Assembly (NCBI RefSeq): GCF_900699765.1 | Contig: NZ_CAADHO010000005.1 | Span: 372,001-436,000 of the forward strand | Length of the DNA stretch: 64,000 nucleotides | Source of the DNA: Desulfoluna butyratoxydans | Lineage (GTDB): Bacteria > Desulfobacterota > Desulfobacteria > Desulfobacterales > Desulfolunaceae | Direction: 5' to 3' | In this document: positions 24,752 to 33,600 of the stretch, one piece after another | Numbering within the stretch: the first letter of the stretch is position 1 | Layout of the letters: each line of letters opens with the position of its first letter | The notes under the pieces: model-generated | Database searches by the model: none | The model's input: only the letters and a program-made list of their open reading frames with translations | Told to the model about the DNA's origin: nothing | Made by a program: the position numbers and the translations under genes

Positions 24752-27667
24752 CTAACGGGTCTGCTTCCAGTAAAAGTATTCCACCCGATCGTTTTCGGGC
24801 AAATCCCAGCTCTTGGCCCCTACGTAGATCTTGCGGTTCTTGATGATGGGCACGGCAATGGGCAGGTCAGCAGGCAGAATCGTCGACCGCACCTTGCCCG
24901 AGGAGGAGTTGCCCCAGTCCGTCACAGGCGTGGCGTCCAGCATGCTCACGGCATACAGGCGACCGGTCCCGCGGGCCCCGGTGCCTCCGCACGGATCGTC
25001 GATGGGCGCTGCAATTCCCGTCACCACAGGGGTGTAGGTGGTGAAGTAGACCACCCCCGAATCCACCAGGGCCTGGGAGACGACCTTCTCCCCCGGGTTG
25101 GGCAGGTTCATGTACCACCCCTTCTTGGCCTTAAGGGCTTCGTCATAGGACCCGTTGGGATTCGAGACATCCAGAAGGTCGTTGGCGGGGGTCAGGTCGG
25201 TATCCAGCCAGTAGTTGTACACGCCGTAGAACCGATTGGACTCGGTGGTGTCCAGGGGATCGGCCCGGTTGCCGGTACCGAAGTAGAGCACCTCCACGCT
25301 GCCCTCAATGTCCGAGGCCACGGGCGCGTAGAAGATCTTGCCCAGGCCGCTGCGGAACAGGCGGTTCTTGTAGGACCAGGTGCCAGCCGGTGCCACCTCT
25401 TCGGCCTTTTGATCTGCCCCGGTGCCGGTGATGGCCACGTCGTCGGCAAGGACGAACACCTGGCCGGCCATGTCCCCGGCGTAGATGCGGGTGGTGATGC
25501 CGTCGGCGTTGTGGTCCACGGCCGCGACATCCACGATGCTGTGGGTCATGCTGCTCCAGTTTCCGGCATGGACCTTAACGGGGGTAAGGGCCCCGGAGGA
25601 AGCGACCACGGCAAACAGGGCACGCCCCACGCTGTCCGTGGAGGCTGGCGTATCCAGGTCCTGCTGGTTGTCGTAGCCCCCGGGAAGGATAAACACGTCC
25701 GCCGTGGTATCTGCGGACACCTTAATGGTTCGAACCTCGGGGGTCCCCCAGGACTGCCCCAGGACCTCGGCCCCGGTTCCCAGGTGCGTCTCTTCAATAT
25801 CGTACTTCCACCTCGGGGCGTTGTAATCGGTGATGTTCAAGGCGTAGTACGTTGATCCGCCCCTGCGCTCGCCCACAAGCACCGTTTCCGGGGTAAAAAG
25901 GTCCGTGCCCGTGATGCGTGCCCCGTAGTCCACCCCAGGAGGTCCGTCCACGTAGTAATCGTTGTTGTTGTCCTGGAGCAGGTTGAGGCGGTTCAGCTGG
26001 CCCGGAGGAACAAAGGCCCAGACCTCCTCGCCATTGGCGTCGTTAATGCACCGGAACAGCCCGTCGTTGGACCCGAAGTAAATCATCGTGGCAGAGGTGG
26101 AGTAATGAACCACCGTGGGCTCGGAGTGGATGATGGATCCGATGGGCCAGTCGTTGATGCCGTTCCGGACCTCGGTGATGAGGGCCGCATCCACGCCAAT
26201 GGCGGTGTTGGTCTCCACAAAGCTGTTGCTTGCATCGGTGAGGTCGTTGCTGGTGCCGGTGTAAGTGTAGATATTGCGGCTGGTCTGCACCTGGATCCGC
26301 TCTCCGGCCCCGCCCTTGGTCACATCCGCTCCATCCGTGCTCAGCTGGGTCCAGTAGGAGAGGCTGTTGTCCTTCATGGTGCCATCGGCATTCACCGCGG
26401 CAACGCCCGTGGAATCAAGGATATCCCCCACCGAATCCAGGCCGTACTTCTTCAGGTTGCCCAGCCACTCCCCGATCTGAATGGGCTTAAAAAAGGCCAG
26501 GTAGATGAAGCCCCCGTCCGCAGTACGCTTCACCCGGTTCACCGGCACCACCGGCGCCACGAACACCGTGGACTCCTCCACGATGGTGCTGATGATCTGG
26601 ACAAAGGCCTCCTTGAGACTGGAGGCGGTGTTGGCCGTGTGGTAGCTTCCCCCGCCCAGGATGGCCGTGCGGGAGAGCAGGTCGTGGTCCAGCTTGAAGC
26701 CGATGGTGTGGGTGATGATGTTCTGCTTTTCAAAGGAGGTCCCGGCCCCCATGGTGTGCATGTCTGTGTCGTAGAGGAATCCGGCCACGTCATCCAGAAA
26801 ATCGGTGTTGGAGGTGCTGCTGAGGGTTCCGTCGTTATTGAACTCCCGCCCGTCATTATTGTAATCCCCAATTTTTTTGCCGTTGTAATAATCGTTCTGG
26901 TACAGGATCTGGTTCGCATCCCGTGTGGGTTCGCCGTCGGTGACGATAATGACATAATTTTTCTGGCAACTGTGCTGGATGGGACTGGTATACGACGTGC
27001 CGTTGTTGAAATGACTGGCCTGTCCGGCAAAGTAAAGCCCTGCCTCAGCAAGAGTTTCCGCAAGGGGGGTGTACCCACCGTCGGTAAGCCCGGACACGGC
27101 CGTGGAGATGGTGCTGTTGTCCGTACCGCACTCGGCCACCACGTATCCACCTTCGCTGTAATGGAACACCATCAACCCGAAACGAACACCGGTGATATCG
27201 GCCAGAAGTTCGTTCACGACCTCCTTGGCCACGGACATACGGGTCCTGTTTTCCGACAAATTACTGCTGTCATAATTCATGTAATTGCCGGTCCGCATGC
27301 GTTTCCGAGCGCCTCCACAGTTCAGGTTATTTTTAAGATAATCTCGATCATACCCCACCGTTTTCAAGGTATTCTTGATGGGCTGACACAAAATATTATC
27401 CACATGATTCGTCAATACCTCCCAGCTTCCTTTTCTCCGATAATACACTGCGTCACTCGAATACGTTCCACCGTAAACCGTTGTTGAGTCATAGGGCTGC
27501 CCCTGCACATCCGCGGTGGACATACTCCCGGAGGTATCGAAAATAATCATGACATTGGGCTCCAGGGTCACAGGCTGGGTCCCGTAGATGGCCGTGTCAT
27601 CGGCCAGGGCCGGGCTTGTAATCAGAAAAGCCAGGGCCACCAACCACCATGTGTGTCGACTGCGCAT
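24752..27667 (-). CDS. pilY1: PilY1-like type IV pilus tip/biogenesis protein
   Basis: The 971-residue protein has a signal peptide (to about PALAD) and then a von Willebrand factor A-like domain with the MIDAS sequence MIIFDTSGSMS and ITDGEPTRD-like YVIIVTDGEP. The C-terminal half is a beta-propeller of PilY1 type with FGSNDGLFRCIND, EVWAFVPPGQL, YYALNITD and VYFTTYTP. PilY1 proteins sit at the pilus tip, act as calcium-dependent adhesins and regulate retraction. The gene directly follows pilX. A GGGAGG site precedes the ATG. Confidence 0.9.
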   Translation of the reverse strand: MRSRHTWWLVALAFLITSPALADDTAIYGTQPVTLEPNVMIIFDTSGSMSTADVQGQPYDSTTVYGGTYSSDAVYYRRKGSWEVLTNHVDNILCQPIKNTLKTVGYDRDYLKNNLNCGGARKRMRTGNYMNYDSSNLSENRTRMSVAKEVVNELLADITGVRFGLMVFHYSEGGYVVAECGTDNSTISTAVSGLTDGGYTPLAETLAEAGLYFAGQASHFNNGTSYTSPIQHSCQKNYVIIVTDGEPTRDANQILYQNDYYNGKKIGDYNNDGREFNNDGTLSSTSNTDFLDDVAGFLYDTDMHTMGAGTSFEKQNIITHTIGFKLDHDLLSRTAILGGGSYHTANTASSLKEAFVQIISTIVEESTVFVAPVVPVNRVKRTADGGFIYLAFFKPIQIGEWLGNLKKYGLDSVGDILDSTGVAAVNADGTMKDNSLSYWTQLSTDGADVTKGGAGERIQVQTSRNIYTYTGTSNDLTDASNSFVETNTAIGVDAALITEVRNGINDWPIGSIIHSEPTVVHYSTSATMIYFGSNDGLFRCINDANGEEVWAFVPPGQLNRLNLLQDNNNDYYVDGPPGVDYGARITGTDLFTPETVLVGERRGGSTYYALNITDYNAPRWKYDIEETHLGTGAEVLGQSWGTPEVRTIKVSADTTADVFILPGGYDNQQDLDTPASTDSVGRALFAVVASSGALTPVKVHAGNWSSMTHSIVDVAAVDHNADGITTRIYAGDMAGQVFVLADDVAITGTGADQKAEEVAPAGTWSYKNRLFRSGLGKIFYAPVASDIEGSVEVLYFGTGNRADPLDTTESNRFYGVYNYWLDTDLTPANDLLDVSNPNGSYDEALKAKKGWYMNLPNPGEKVVSQALVDSGVVYFTTYTPVVTGIAAPIDDPCGGTGARGTGRLYAVSMLDATPVTDWGNSSSGKVRSTILPADLPIAVPIIKNRKIYVGAKSWDLPENDRVEYFYWKQTR

Positions 27668-27685
27668 ATCAACCTCCCTTTGGGA

Positions 27686-28327
27686 TCAGAGCCCCACCAG
27701 ATGAACCACTTTGTCGAACTCCTCTCCAATATCCACGCCGCACTGGATCGTGGGTCCGGTAAGGGAATCCGTTGGGTTTGTCGCATCATACGTTGTGGGG
27801 TCGATGGCCGTTGCCGTCACAGCGTATCGCCGCGTTCGGTAGGTGGCCTTGTCAAACCCCGGAGGTGCTGGCCCGATGTGGGCGATGGAGGGCACCTCGT
27901 CGGCGTCGTCCGAAAGGCCGCTGGCAAGCCTGTTGGCCTTGAGCACAATGGCTCGCACCTCGATCCAGGCCACGGGGATTCCGTCCCCGTCAAGGACCGG
28001 GGAGGCAAAGGAAACCCCGCCGTTTTCCGGGTCTCGGTCCCGCAGCGGAAAGGTCGTGCTGTCCAGGGTGTAGAGCCGGTTCCCATCGTCATCGGCTTCA
28101 TTGGCGTAGATGCGCTCAAAATTGGCCACCGCCTCAAAGAGCCCGGCTTCGGCGTTGTAAAAGTTGCGCTTCACCACCCGATCGCTCCCTGCAAGGCGCA
28201 GCTCCACCACGGAGTTGTTCATGGAGGCGATGCCGATCATGGTGACCAGAAAAAGAAGCACCATCACCACCAGAAGCACGTTCCCCTCTTCATTTCGTCC
28301 TTTGGTCTTTTGCCACCACCGTTTCAT
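27686..28327 (-). CDS. pilX: PilX-like minor pilin assembly protein
   Basis: The 213-residue protein begins with basic residues and a single membrane segment EEGNVLLVVMVLLFLVTMIGIASMNNSVVELRLAGSDRVVKRNFYNAEAGLFEAV, which matches the PilX N-terminal domain: a hydrophobic helix followed by N..S..E...AGNDR....AFYxAEAG. PilX takes part in initiating pilus fibres with PilV, PilW and PilY1. The ATG at 28327 has GAAGGAG upstream; the longer frame to 28399 overlaps pilV and is not preferred. A gap of 18 bp separates it from pilY1. Confidence 0.85.
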   Translation of the reverse strand: MKRWWQKTKGRNEEGNVLLVVMVLLFLVTMIGIASMNNSVVELRLAGSDRVVKRNFYNAEAGLFEAVANFERIYANEADDDGNRLYTLDSTTFPLRDRDPENGGVSFASPVLDGDGIPVAWIEVRAIVLKANRLASGLSDDADEVPSIAHIGPAPPGFDKATYRTRRYAVTATAIDPTTYDATNPTDSLTGPTIQCGVDIGEEFDKVVHLVGL

Positions 28328-28395
28328 GGGTCTCTCCTTCGTTGAAAAAAGGACCACCCGCAGGCTGCCTTGGTTAAAGCCCCAAAAGGGTTTTC

Positions 28396-28785
28396 TCACT
28401 GTTTTGCCCGAACCATCACCTGGGAAATGGAGTGACTGTCATCCCCGCTCCCCCAGCTCACGGTGAGATTCACGGTCTTGCTGCGGCCGTCGGTTGCGTC
28501 GACCACGGTCCAGGTGACGGTGTAACTCCCGTCCGTCGAGGTATGGGTGCCTTCGGCCAGGTCCCCCCCCGTGACCTTGTCCGTCCAGGTTTCCGCCAGC
28601 ACCCGCTCAATGCGATCCCCGATGGCCACGGCCCCTTCGGTCATGTCAAAGGCCTGGGCGTTGGCCCTCATGGCATGGATCTGGAGGGCGGCGATGCCCA
28701 AAATCCCCACCAGGAGAATCACACTGGCCACCATCACCTCAATGAGGGTCATACCCTCCTCCTGCGCGTTCCGATTCATTTCCAT
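28396..28785 (-). CDS. pilV: PilV-like minor pilin
   Basis: The 129-residue protein is a type IV prepilin: a short leader ending in EEG, then MTLIEVMVASVILLVGILGIAALQIHAMRANAQAF, with the processing glycine and Glu+5. The PilV family sits in the priming minor-pilin complex. The start at 28785 (GGGGG about 11 bp upstream) is preferred over the longer frame to 28812. It starts 6 bp inside the end of pilW. Confidence 0.85.
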   Translation of the reverse strand: MEMNRNAQEEGMTLIEVMVASVILLVGILGIAALQIHAMRANAQAFDMTEGAVAIGDRIERVLAETWTDKVTGGDLAEGTHTSTDGSYTVTWTVVDATDGRSKTVNLTVSWGSGDDSHSISQVMVRAKQ

Positions 28786-28790
28786 ACGTT

Positions 28791-29492
28791 CTATATCCCC
28801 CGATTCCTGCACCGCACCGTGTGACGCAGGAGGCGTCGCCGGTGCTCATCGTTGTAAGGGCCCCATACTTTCGTGGAATCCAGTGGGTCGTAGGCATAGG
28901 TGGCGCTGTTGGAAAACCCCTGTTCACCCGTCCGGGTCCGGGCCAGAATGGCAAAACGCACTGCCACGATCTGCGTCAGGTCCGAAGGTGTCCCCGTGAC
29001 GCTGCCGTCTTCCAGCAGATAGGAGAGTTCCATGGCCTCCACGTTCTCGGACACCGCCACCGGAGATCCGGTGCCCACGGTTCGGCCCAGATCCGAGACC
29101 CCGTCGCTGCCATCGTCAAAAAGACCGTAGGAAATCGTCTCGGTAAGGAGGGCTTCGTCTGCTTCATCCACATCACCGTCACCGTCGTCGTCGGTACCGT
29201 TGGCGTCGCCGTCCATGGAGTAACTGAAGGTCAGACGGGAGGCTGTGGCAACGGTAATGGCAGCACCGGTGGTGCCGTTGGGGTCGTAACCTGCCATGCG
29301 GATGTCGTCCTCCATGAGAAGCATGGCGGCCCGCAGGTTCTGCTGCATATCGGTGACCCGTTCCTGGGTGACCCGCGTCTGGACCTGGTGGTTGTAGAAA
29401 AAGTAGGCCGCCGAAATCAGGATAAAGGAAAGGGCAACGGCCACCATGATTTCCAAGAGGGTAAACCCCTGTTGTTTTGAGTACATCACCAT
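28791..29492 (-). CDS. pilW: PilW-like minor pilin
   Basis: The 233-residue protein has the prepilin leader MYSKQQG followed by FTLLEIMVAVALSFILISAAYFFYNHQV, with cleavage after G and Glu+5. The middle carries an acidic, calcium-site-like stretch DGDANGTDDDGDGDVDEADE. Sequence and gene order fit PilW. Three close ATGs exist; the one at 29492 gives 9-bp spacing from GGGGAG. The stop overlaps the start of pilV. Confidence 0.85.
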   Translation of the reverse strand: MVMYSKQQGFTLLEIMVAVALSFILISAAYFFYNHQVQTRVTQERVTDMQQNLRAAMLLMEDDIRMAGYDPNGTTGAAITVATASRLTFSYSMDGDANGTDDDGDGDVDEADEALLTETISYGLFDDGSDGVSDLGRTVGTGSPVAVSENVEAMELSYLLEDGSVTGTPSDLTQIVAVRFAILARTRTGEQGFSNSATYAYDPLDSTKVWGPYNDEHRRRLLRHTVRCRNRGI

Positions 29493-29508
29493 GAGCATCG
29501 TCTCCCCG

Positions 29509-30009
29509 TCACATCGTTTCCACGCGGCTTGTCCCGGCGCCGTTGAGCACCACGCGCATTGCTTTTCCATAGGTGTTTTTGAACTTGACCTCCCCGTTGC
29601 GGCCGGTGGTCAACCCGTGGCGGCCGAAGTGGGTCCGATCCTTGTCCTGGGTGCCGGAGCCATTGAGGTCAAACCGGGCATGGAACATATCGATGCCCCC
29701 GGGAAAGCTGCCCGACTCCAGGGTTGTCTCCCCCGTATCCAGGGAACGATCGCCGTCCTCGTCTACAAAGGACGTATACTGCCCGGCAGCCCCGGTCCCT
29801 TCGGTAAAGACAACCACCACGTCCTCTCCCCCTTTGATGGCCTCGGCCCTGGCAGCCTGCAACACCAGGTGCACATCCCGGGCCGAAGAGGAGAGCCGCT
29901 GCCCTGCGGCCCACTGCTTGAATTCCGGCACGGCGATCCCCGCCAGGACGGCCAGAATCGCCACCGCCACCATCAGTTCAAGGAGGGTCATGCCTCTGCT
30001 GTTGGTCAT
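29509..30009 (-). CDS. FimT/GspH-like minor pilin
   Basis: The 166-residue protein begins MTNSRG and continues MTLLELMVAVAILAVLAGIAVPEF, a standard prepilin cleavage site and hydrophobic helix. The GspH/FimT domain is seen as LVLQAARAEAIKGGEDVVVVF and FDLNGSGTQDKDRTHFGRHGLTTGRNGEVKF. It heads the operon and is probably part of the priming minor-pilin complex; FimT proteins of some species bind DNA during uptake. AAGGA lies 7 bp before the ATG. The major pilin and the assembly ATPases are not in the window. Confidence 0.85.
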   Translation of the reverse strand: MTNSRGMTLLELMVAVAILAVLAGIAVPEFKQWAAGQRLSSSARDVHLVLQAARAEAIKGGEDVVVVFTEGTGAAGQYTSFVDEDGDRSLDTGETTLESGSFPGGIDMFHARFDLNGSGTQDKDRTHFGRHGLTTGRNGEVKFKNTYGKAMRVVLNGAGTSRVETM

Positions 30010-30601
30010 AATGCCTTCCTTATTCTTGCAAGGTCCCCCGATGCCCACCGTCCATGGCGGCTCGAATCGACCTGCGTATGGCAAAAAAGCAATGAAGTCC
30101 TTTTCGTTACCAACGTAAAACAGCTGAAAAAATGATGTCTTGTGAACTGGAGATATGGAGCTGTGATGCCCGGACAAAATCAGATATCGCAGAACATCGT
30201 GCGCGGAAGGAGGAGGGCGTCGTATGGAGAAGTGGCTCAGAGAATGCGCGTCATGCGGCTATTTGTCCGGCCCGTCGTGGGAAAGCCATACGGGATGATT
30301 GCGTCCAGAGTAAATCTGGAACCATATGTGGGTGTATTATAGCAGATTTATCAACAAAAAAAATATCATAAATTTACTGACCATAAACAGGAAATCTCTC
30401 TTTGATCCTCCCATGTCATGGCATGTCAACAGCCCCGTTGGCCGTGACAACGGGTTTCCTTACGTTAAACAAAAAAGACAAACACGGATGCCTCGACCGG
30501 GGCATAAAACACCTTTTTCCTGCAAAATAACGGCAGCACACCAAAACAGCGGGACACAAAAAAGGCGTGTGTCCCCTGCCCTGGTATTCCGGGCTCCTGT
30601 G
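30010..30601. other. Intergenic region before the pilin operon
   Basis: These 592 bp hold the promoter region of the pilin operon and the 3' flank of the macroglobulin gene, both on the minus strand. The part 30340-30420 is AT-rich. Hairpins are present: GGGACAC (30552-30558) / GTGTCCC with T-run in the loop rather than after the stem, and a smaller one near 30489. No cyclic-di-GMP riboswitch was recognised and no gene is seen. Confidence 0.45.
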
Positions 30602-33600
30602 TCACTTTTCCACCCGGATCACCCGTCCCCCGGCACCGATCCCCCGAATTTCGGGGCGGTACATGGACTCGGCAAAGGGCGGCGGCACCACAAAGGTCCC
30701 CGGTGTTACGGCACGCACCACGTAAAACAGGCTGAACTCATGGTCCCTGCGTAGGTACACGGATGCTGCCAATCGATCCTCACGGTACTCTGCATGGATC
30801 AGGGGGTTCTCCTCGGCATGACGCCAGACAGCCTTGCCGCGGATCACAACCTCATCAGCCCGGATGCTGTGCTCCAGATTGGGGTTTTCAATCTCCAGTC
30901 CGGCGGGAAGCAGGTCCACCACCAGGGCGTCAGGAACCTCCTCGGAAGCGGTCACCCGCAGGTTCACCAGCATGAGGGTGCCCGACGGCACGCTCTCGGG
31001 ATCCAGGCTGCGCCCCTCCAGGTCAAAATACTCACGGACCACGCGGATACGCTCATCCATGGGAGCAGGGGGCGTCTCTGCGTACCCCGTGACCACGGCC
31101 GAAGCAAACAGGGGCTCCTTTCCCGTTGACGTCAGGGAGAGCCCCCGGGCCAACATCTTTGCAGAAAGGCTCATGGCAAAGGGGCCTTTGCCCTTTACCT
31201 TCCGGGACTCACCGCCCTCTGCCACCGAAAGGGAGACAGTGTCGTCGTTCTCGGCAAAAGCCAGGGCCAGGCGGAACAGGGCAAACCGCTCCTGGGTGCT
31301 CAGCCACCTCGTCTGCCTCAGGTTCGTCTCCAGGGTGTCGAGGATGTCCGCCATGGAAGGCACGGCGATTTTCTGCTCGGTGAAAAGGGCCACGGTCATG
31401 GACAGGTCCCGCAGAGCACTGCCGTAATCCCTTCGCCAGTGCTCTGCGTCGGGGCGAAGAACCAGGGCCCTGTCTGCGGCGCCCCTGCTTCGCCGCTTGT
31501 CCCCGGAGGCTTTCAGGGCAAGGGCAAGGCGGGCCACAGACAGGGGATCGGCGGCATCTTCCACATGATTGTCAAACAGAGTTCGCAGGGTCGCCAGGTG
31601 CCCTTTTCGGACCCTGGACAGGTTATGGGCGGCATAACTGCGAACCGCAAAGGAAGCGGCCCTGTCGTTACGAAGCTCTCCACCGGGGCCCTTGACCAGC
31701 CAGGTGCGCTGGCGCTCCAATCCCCGGCGCAGGACCTCCGTGGGCACCCTCACCCCCATCTCACGGGCGGTGAGGAGAAAATCCACGGCGTAACATGAGA
31801 GCCAGGGGTCCTCCGGGCCGGATGCACTCCAGAGGCCAAACCCTCCGTTGTGACGCTGCATGGCGGCAACCCGTGCCACGGCGTCATCCAGGATCTCACG
31901 CCGTTTCTCCACAGGCACGGGCTCAATGCCCATGGCCCGGGCCCGTTCGGGCAGGAGCCAAAGCTGGGGAAAGGCACGGCTGACAACCTGTTCCAGGCAG
32001 CCGTAGGGATAATCGAGCAACCCACGCACATAGGCATCACCAGGCAACGGCAGCCTGGTGGAGACGGCAACGGCACCGCCCACGGTGGCCGGAATAAGGC
32101 CTGCCATGGACTGGGCGTCAAGGGAGAGGCTCTCCCCGGGGTTGAGGCGCACGCGGGTCTCCCGGGCCTCACCGGGGTAGCCGGGACGTACGGGCCATTG
32201 GGCGGTGATGCGTTTGGTCACCCCGTCCCCCTGCACGGTCATGACCACCTCACCCACCCCATAAGGAGGCTGGGACGCATCGCAGGCAGCCGTCACCGGC
32301 CAGGAGCGGACCTTCCTTTTTCCTTCGGCAAGCGTCACTGTTTCGGCGTCGGCGTCGATGCATACCGGCCCCCCGGCTTCCAGGCGCAGTGAGTAGTCGC
32401 CTTCCCCGGCCACCATCCGCGTCAGGTCCGCCGTGAGGATGGAGGCATCCCCGGGCGCAAGGAACCTCGGGGCGGAGAGCTGTATCACCAGGGGCGGGGT
32501 CACCGTGGTCTCGAACTCGGCGGCCCCGAAGGAGGTGTCGTCAAAGGCCACGGCCATGAGACGCAGCGACCCTGAAAAATCGTCCAGGGGAATCTCTGCG
32601 GTGATCTTTCCGCTGCGGTCGGTCTCAAAGGGGCCGAGAACCTTTGAAAAGAGTATCACCTCGGCCTGGGGCTTTCCACCGCCCAGGGAGATGTCCCCGT
32701 CACCGCCGAACCGCATGGCGGCCCGTAAGGACGCGTCGGTTTCGATGACCTTTCCGAAGAGGTCCGTGCCCTTCACATCGTACCAGCGCCGGGCAAAAAA
32801 CCAGGCGTAGGGATCCGGGGAGGCAAAATCGGTAATCCCCAGGATCCCCACATCCACGGCAGCCAGCCAGACCCGACCGTAGTGGGCCTGCCCCTTTTTT
32901 TTCACCGTCACCGTTACAGGCAGGGGCGCCTCTTCCTGCCAGGTCCGTGCCACCAGAACCTCCACGTCCATGGCCCGAGGCTCCCGGTCCAGGGCAAGGT
33001 GCTGCACACCGATGGCGCGCAAGGGGGTCTCCGGGTCTTTGGGTGCCGTCTTGCGCAGCACCACGGCGCTTACATAGATGTCGTGGCTCTGCCACGCCTC
33101 GGCAACGGGGATCTCCACCACGGTGCCGTCCCGTTCAACGGCCGTGCGCCGGGCCCAGAGAAGGCCCTTTCCCTCCACCATCACCAGGGCCTCGCCCTCA
33201 TCCGGGGGAACCACCGTCACCCGGGCCACATCGCCCGGTCGGTACGTTTTTTTGTCAAAAAGGAGGTTCACTTTGGCGGGATGGGGGGCGCCGTCGCCAT
33301 AGCCACGGCCCGAGGAGAGAGACACGGTGGTGGAAAGACCCGTTCCGGGGTCCACGGCCTCGACGATGTAGTCCCCAGAGGGCAGGGTCAGGTCATGGGT
33401 CACCACCCCTGGGGGCAGGTCCATGAAGGATTCGGCAAAGGTGTAGCGTTTTTCCGTGACCCGGTGCTGCCACCCGGCCCCTTCATTGAACTCCCAGTAA
33501 CTGTTGCGATCGATGCGGATCACCTTGAGCAGAAGCTGCTTTACGGCAACGGGCTTTCCGGCGGCATCGGCCACCACAAGGTCCAGGCTGTGCGTCTCAA

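Noticed and set aside
26105..27487. Long plus-strand open frame opposite pilY1
   Set aside because: It is the antisense shadow of a well-supported gene in GC-rich DNA and its protein text is low in complexity, with no domain.
30552..30579. GGGACAC/GTGTCCC inverted repeat as terminator of the macroglobulin gene
   Set aside because: The T-run lies in the loop and not after the stem on the minus strand, so it does not have the form of an intrinsic terminator.
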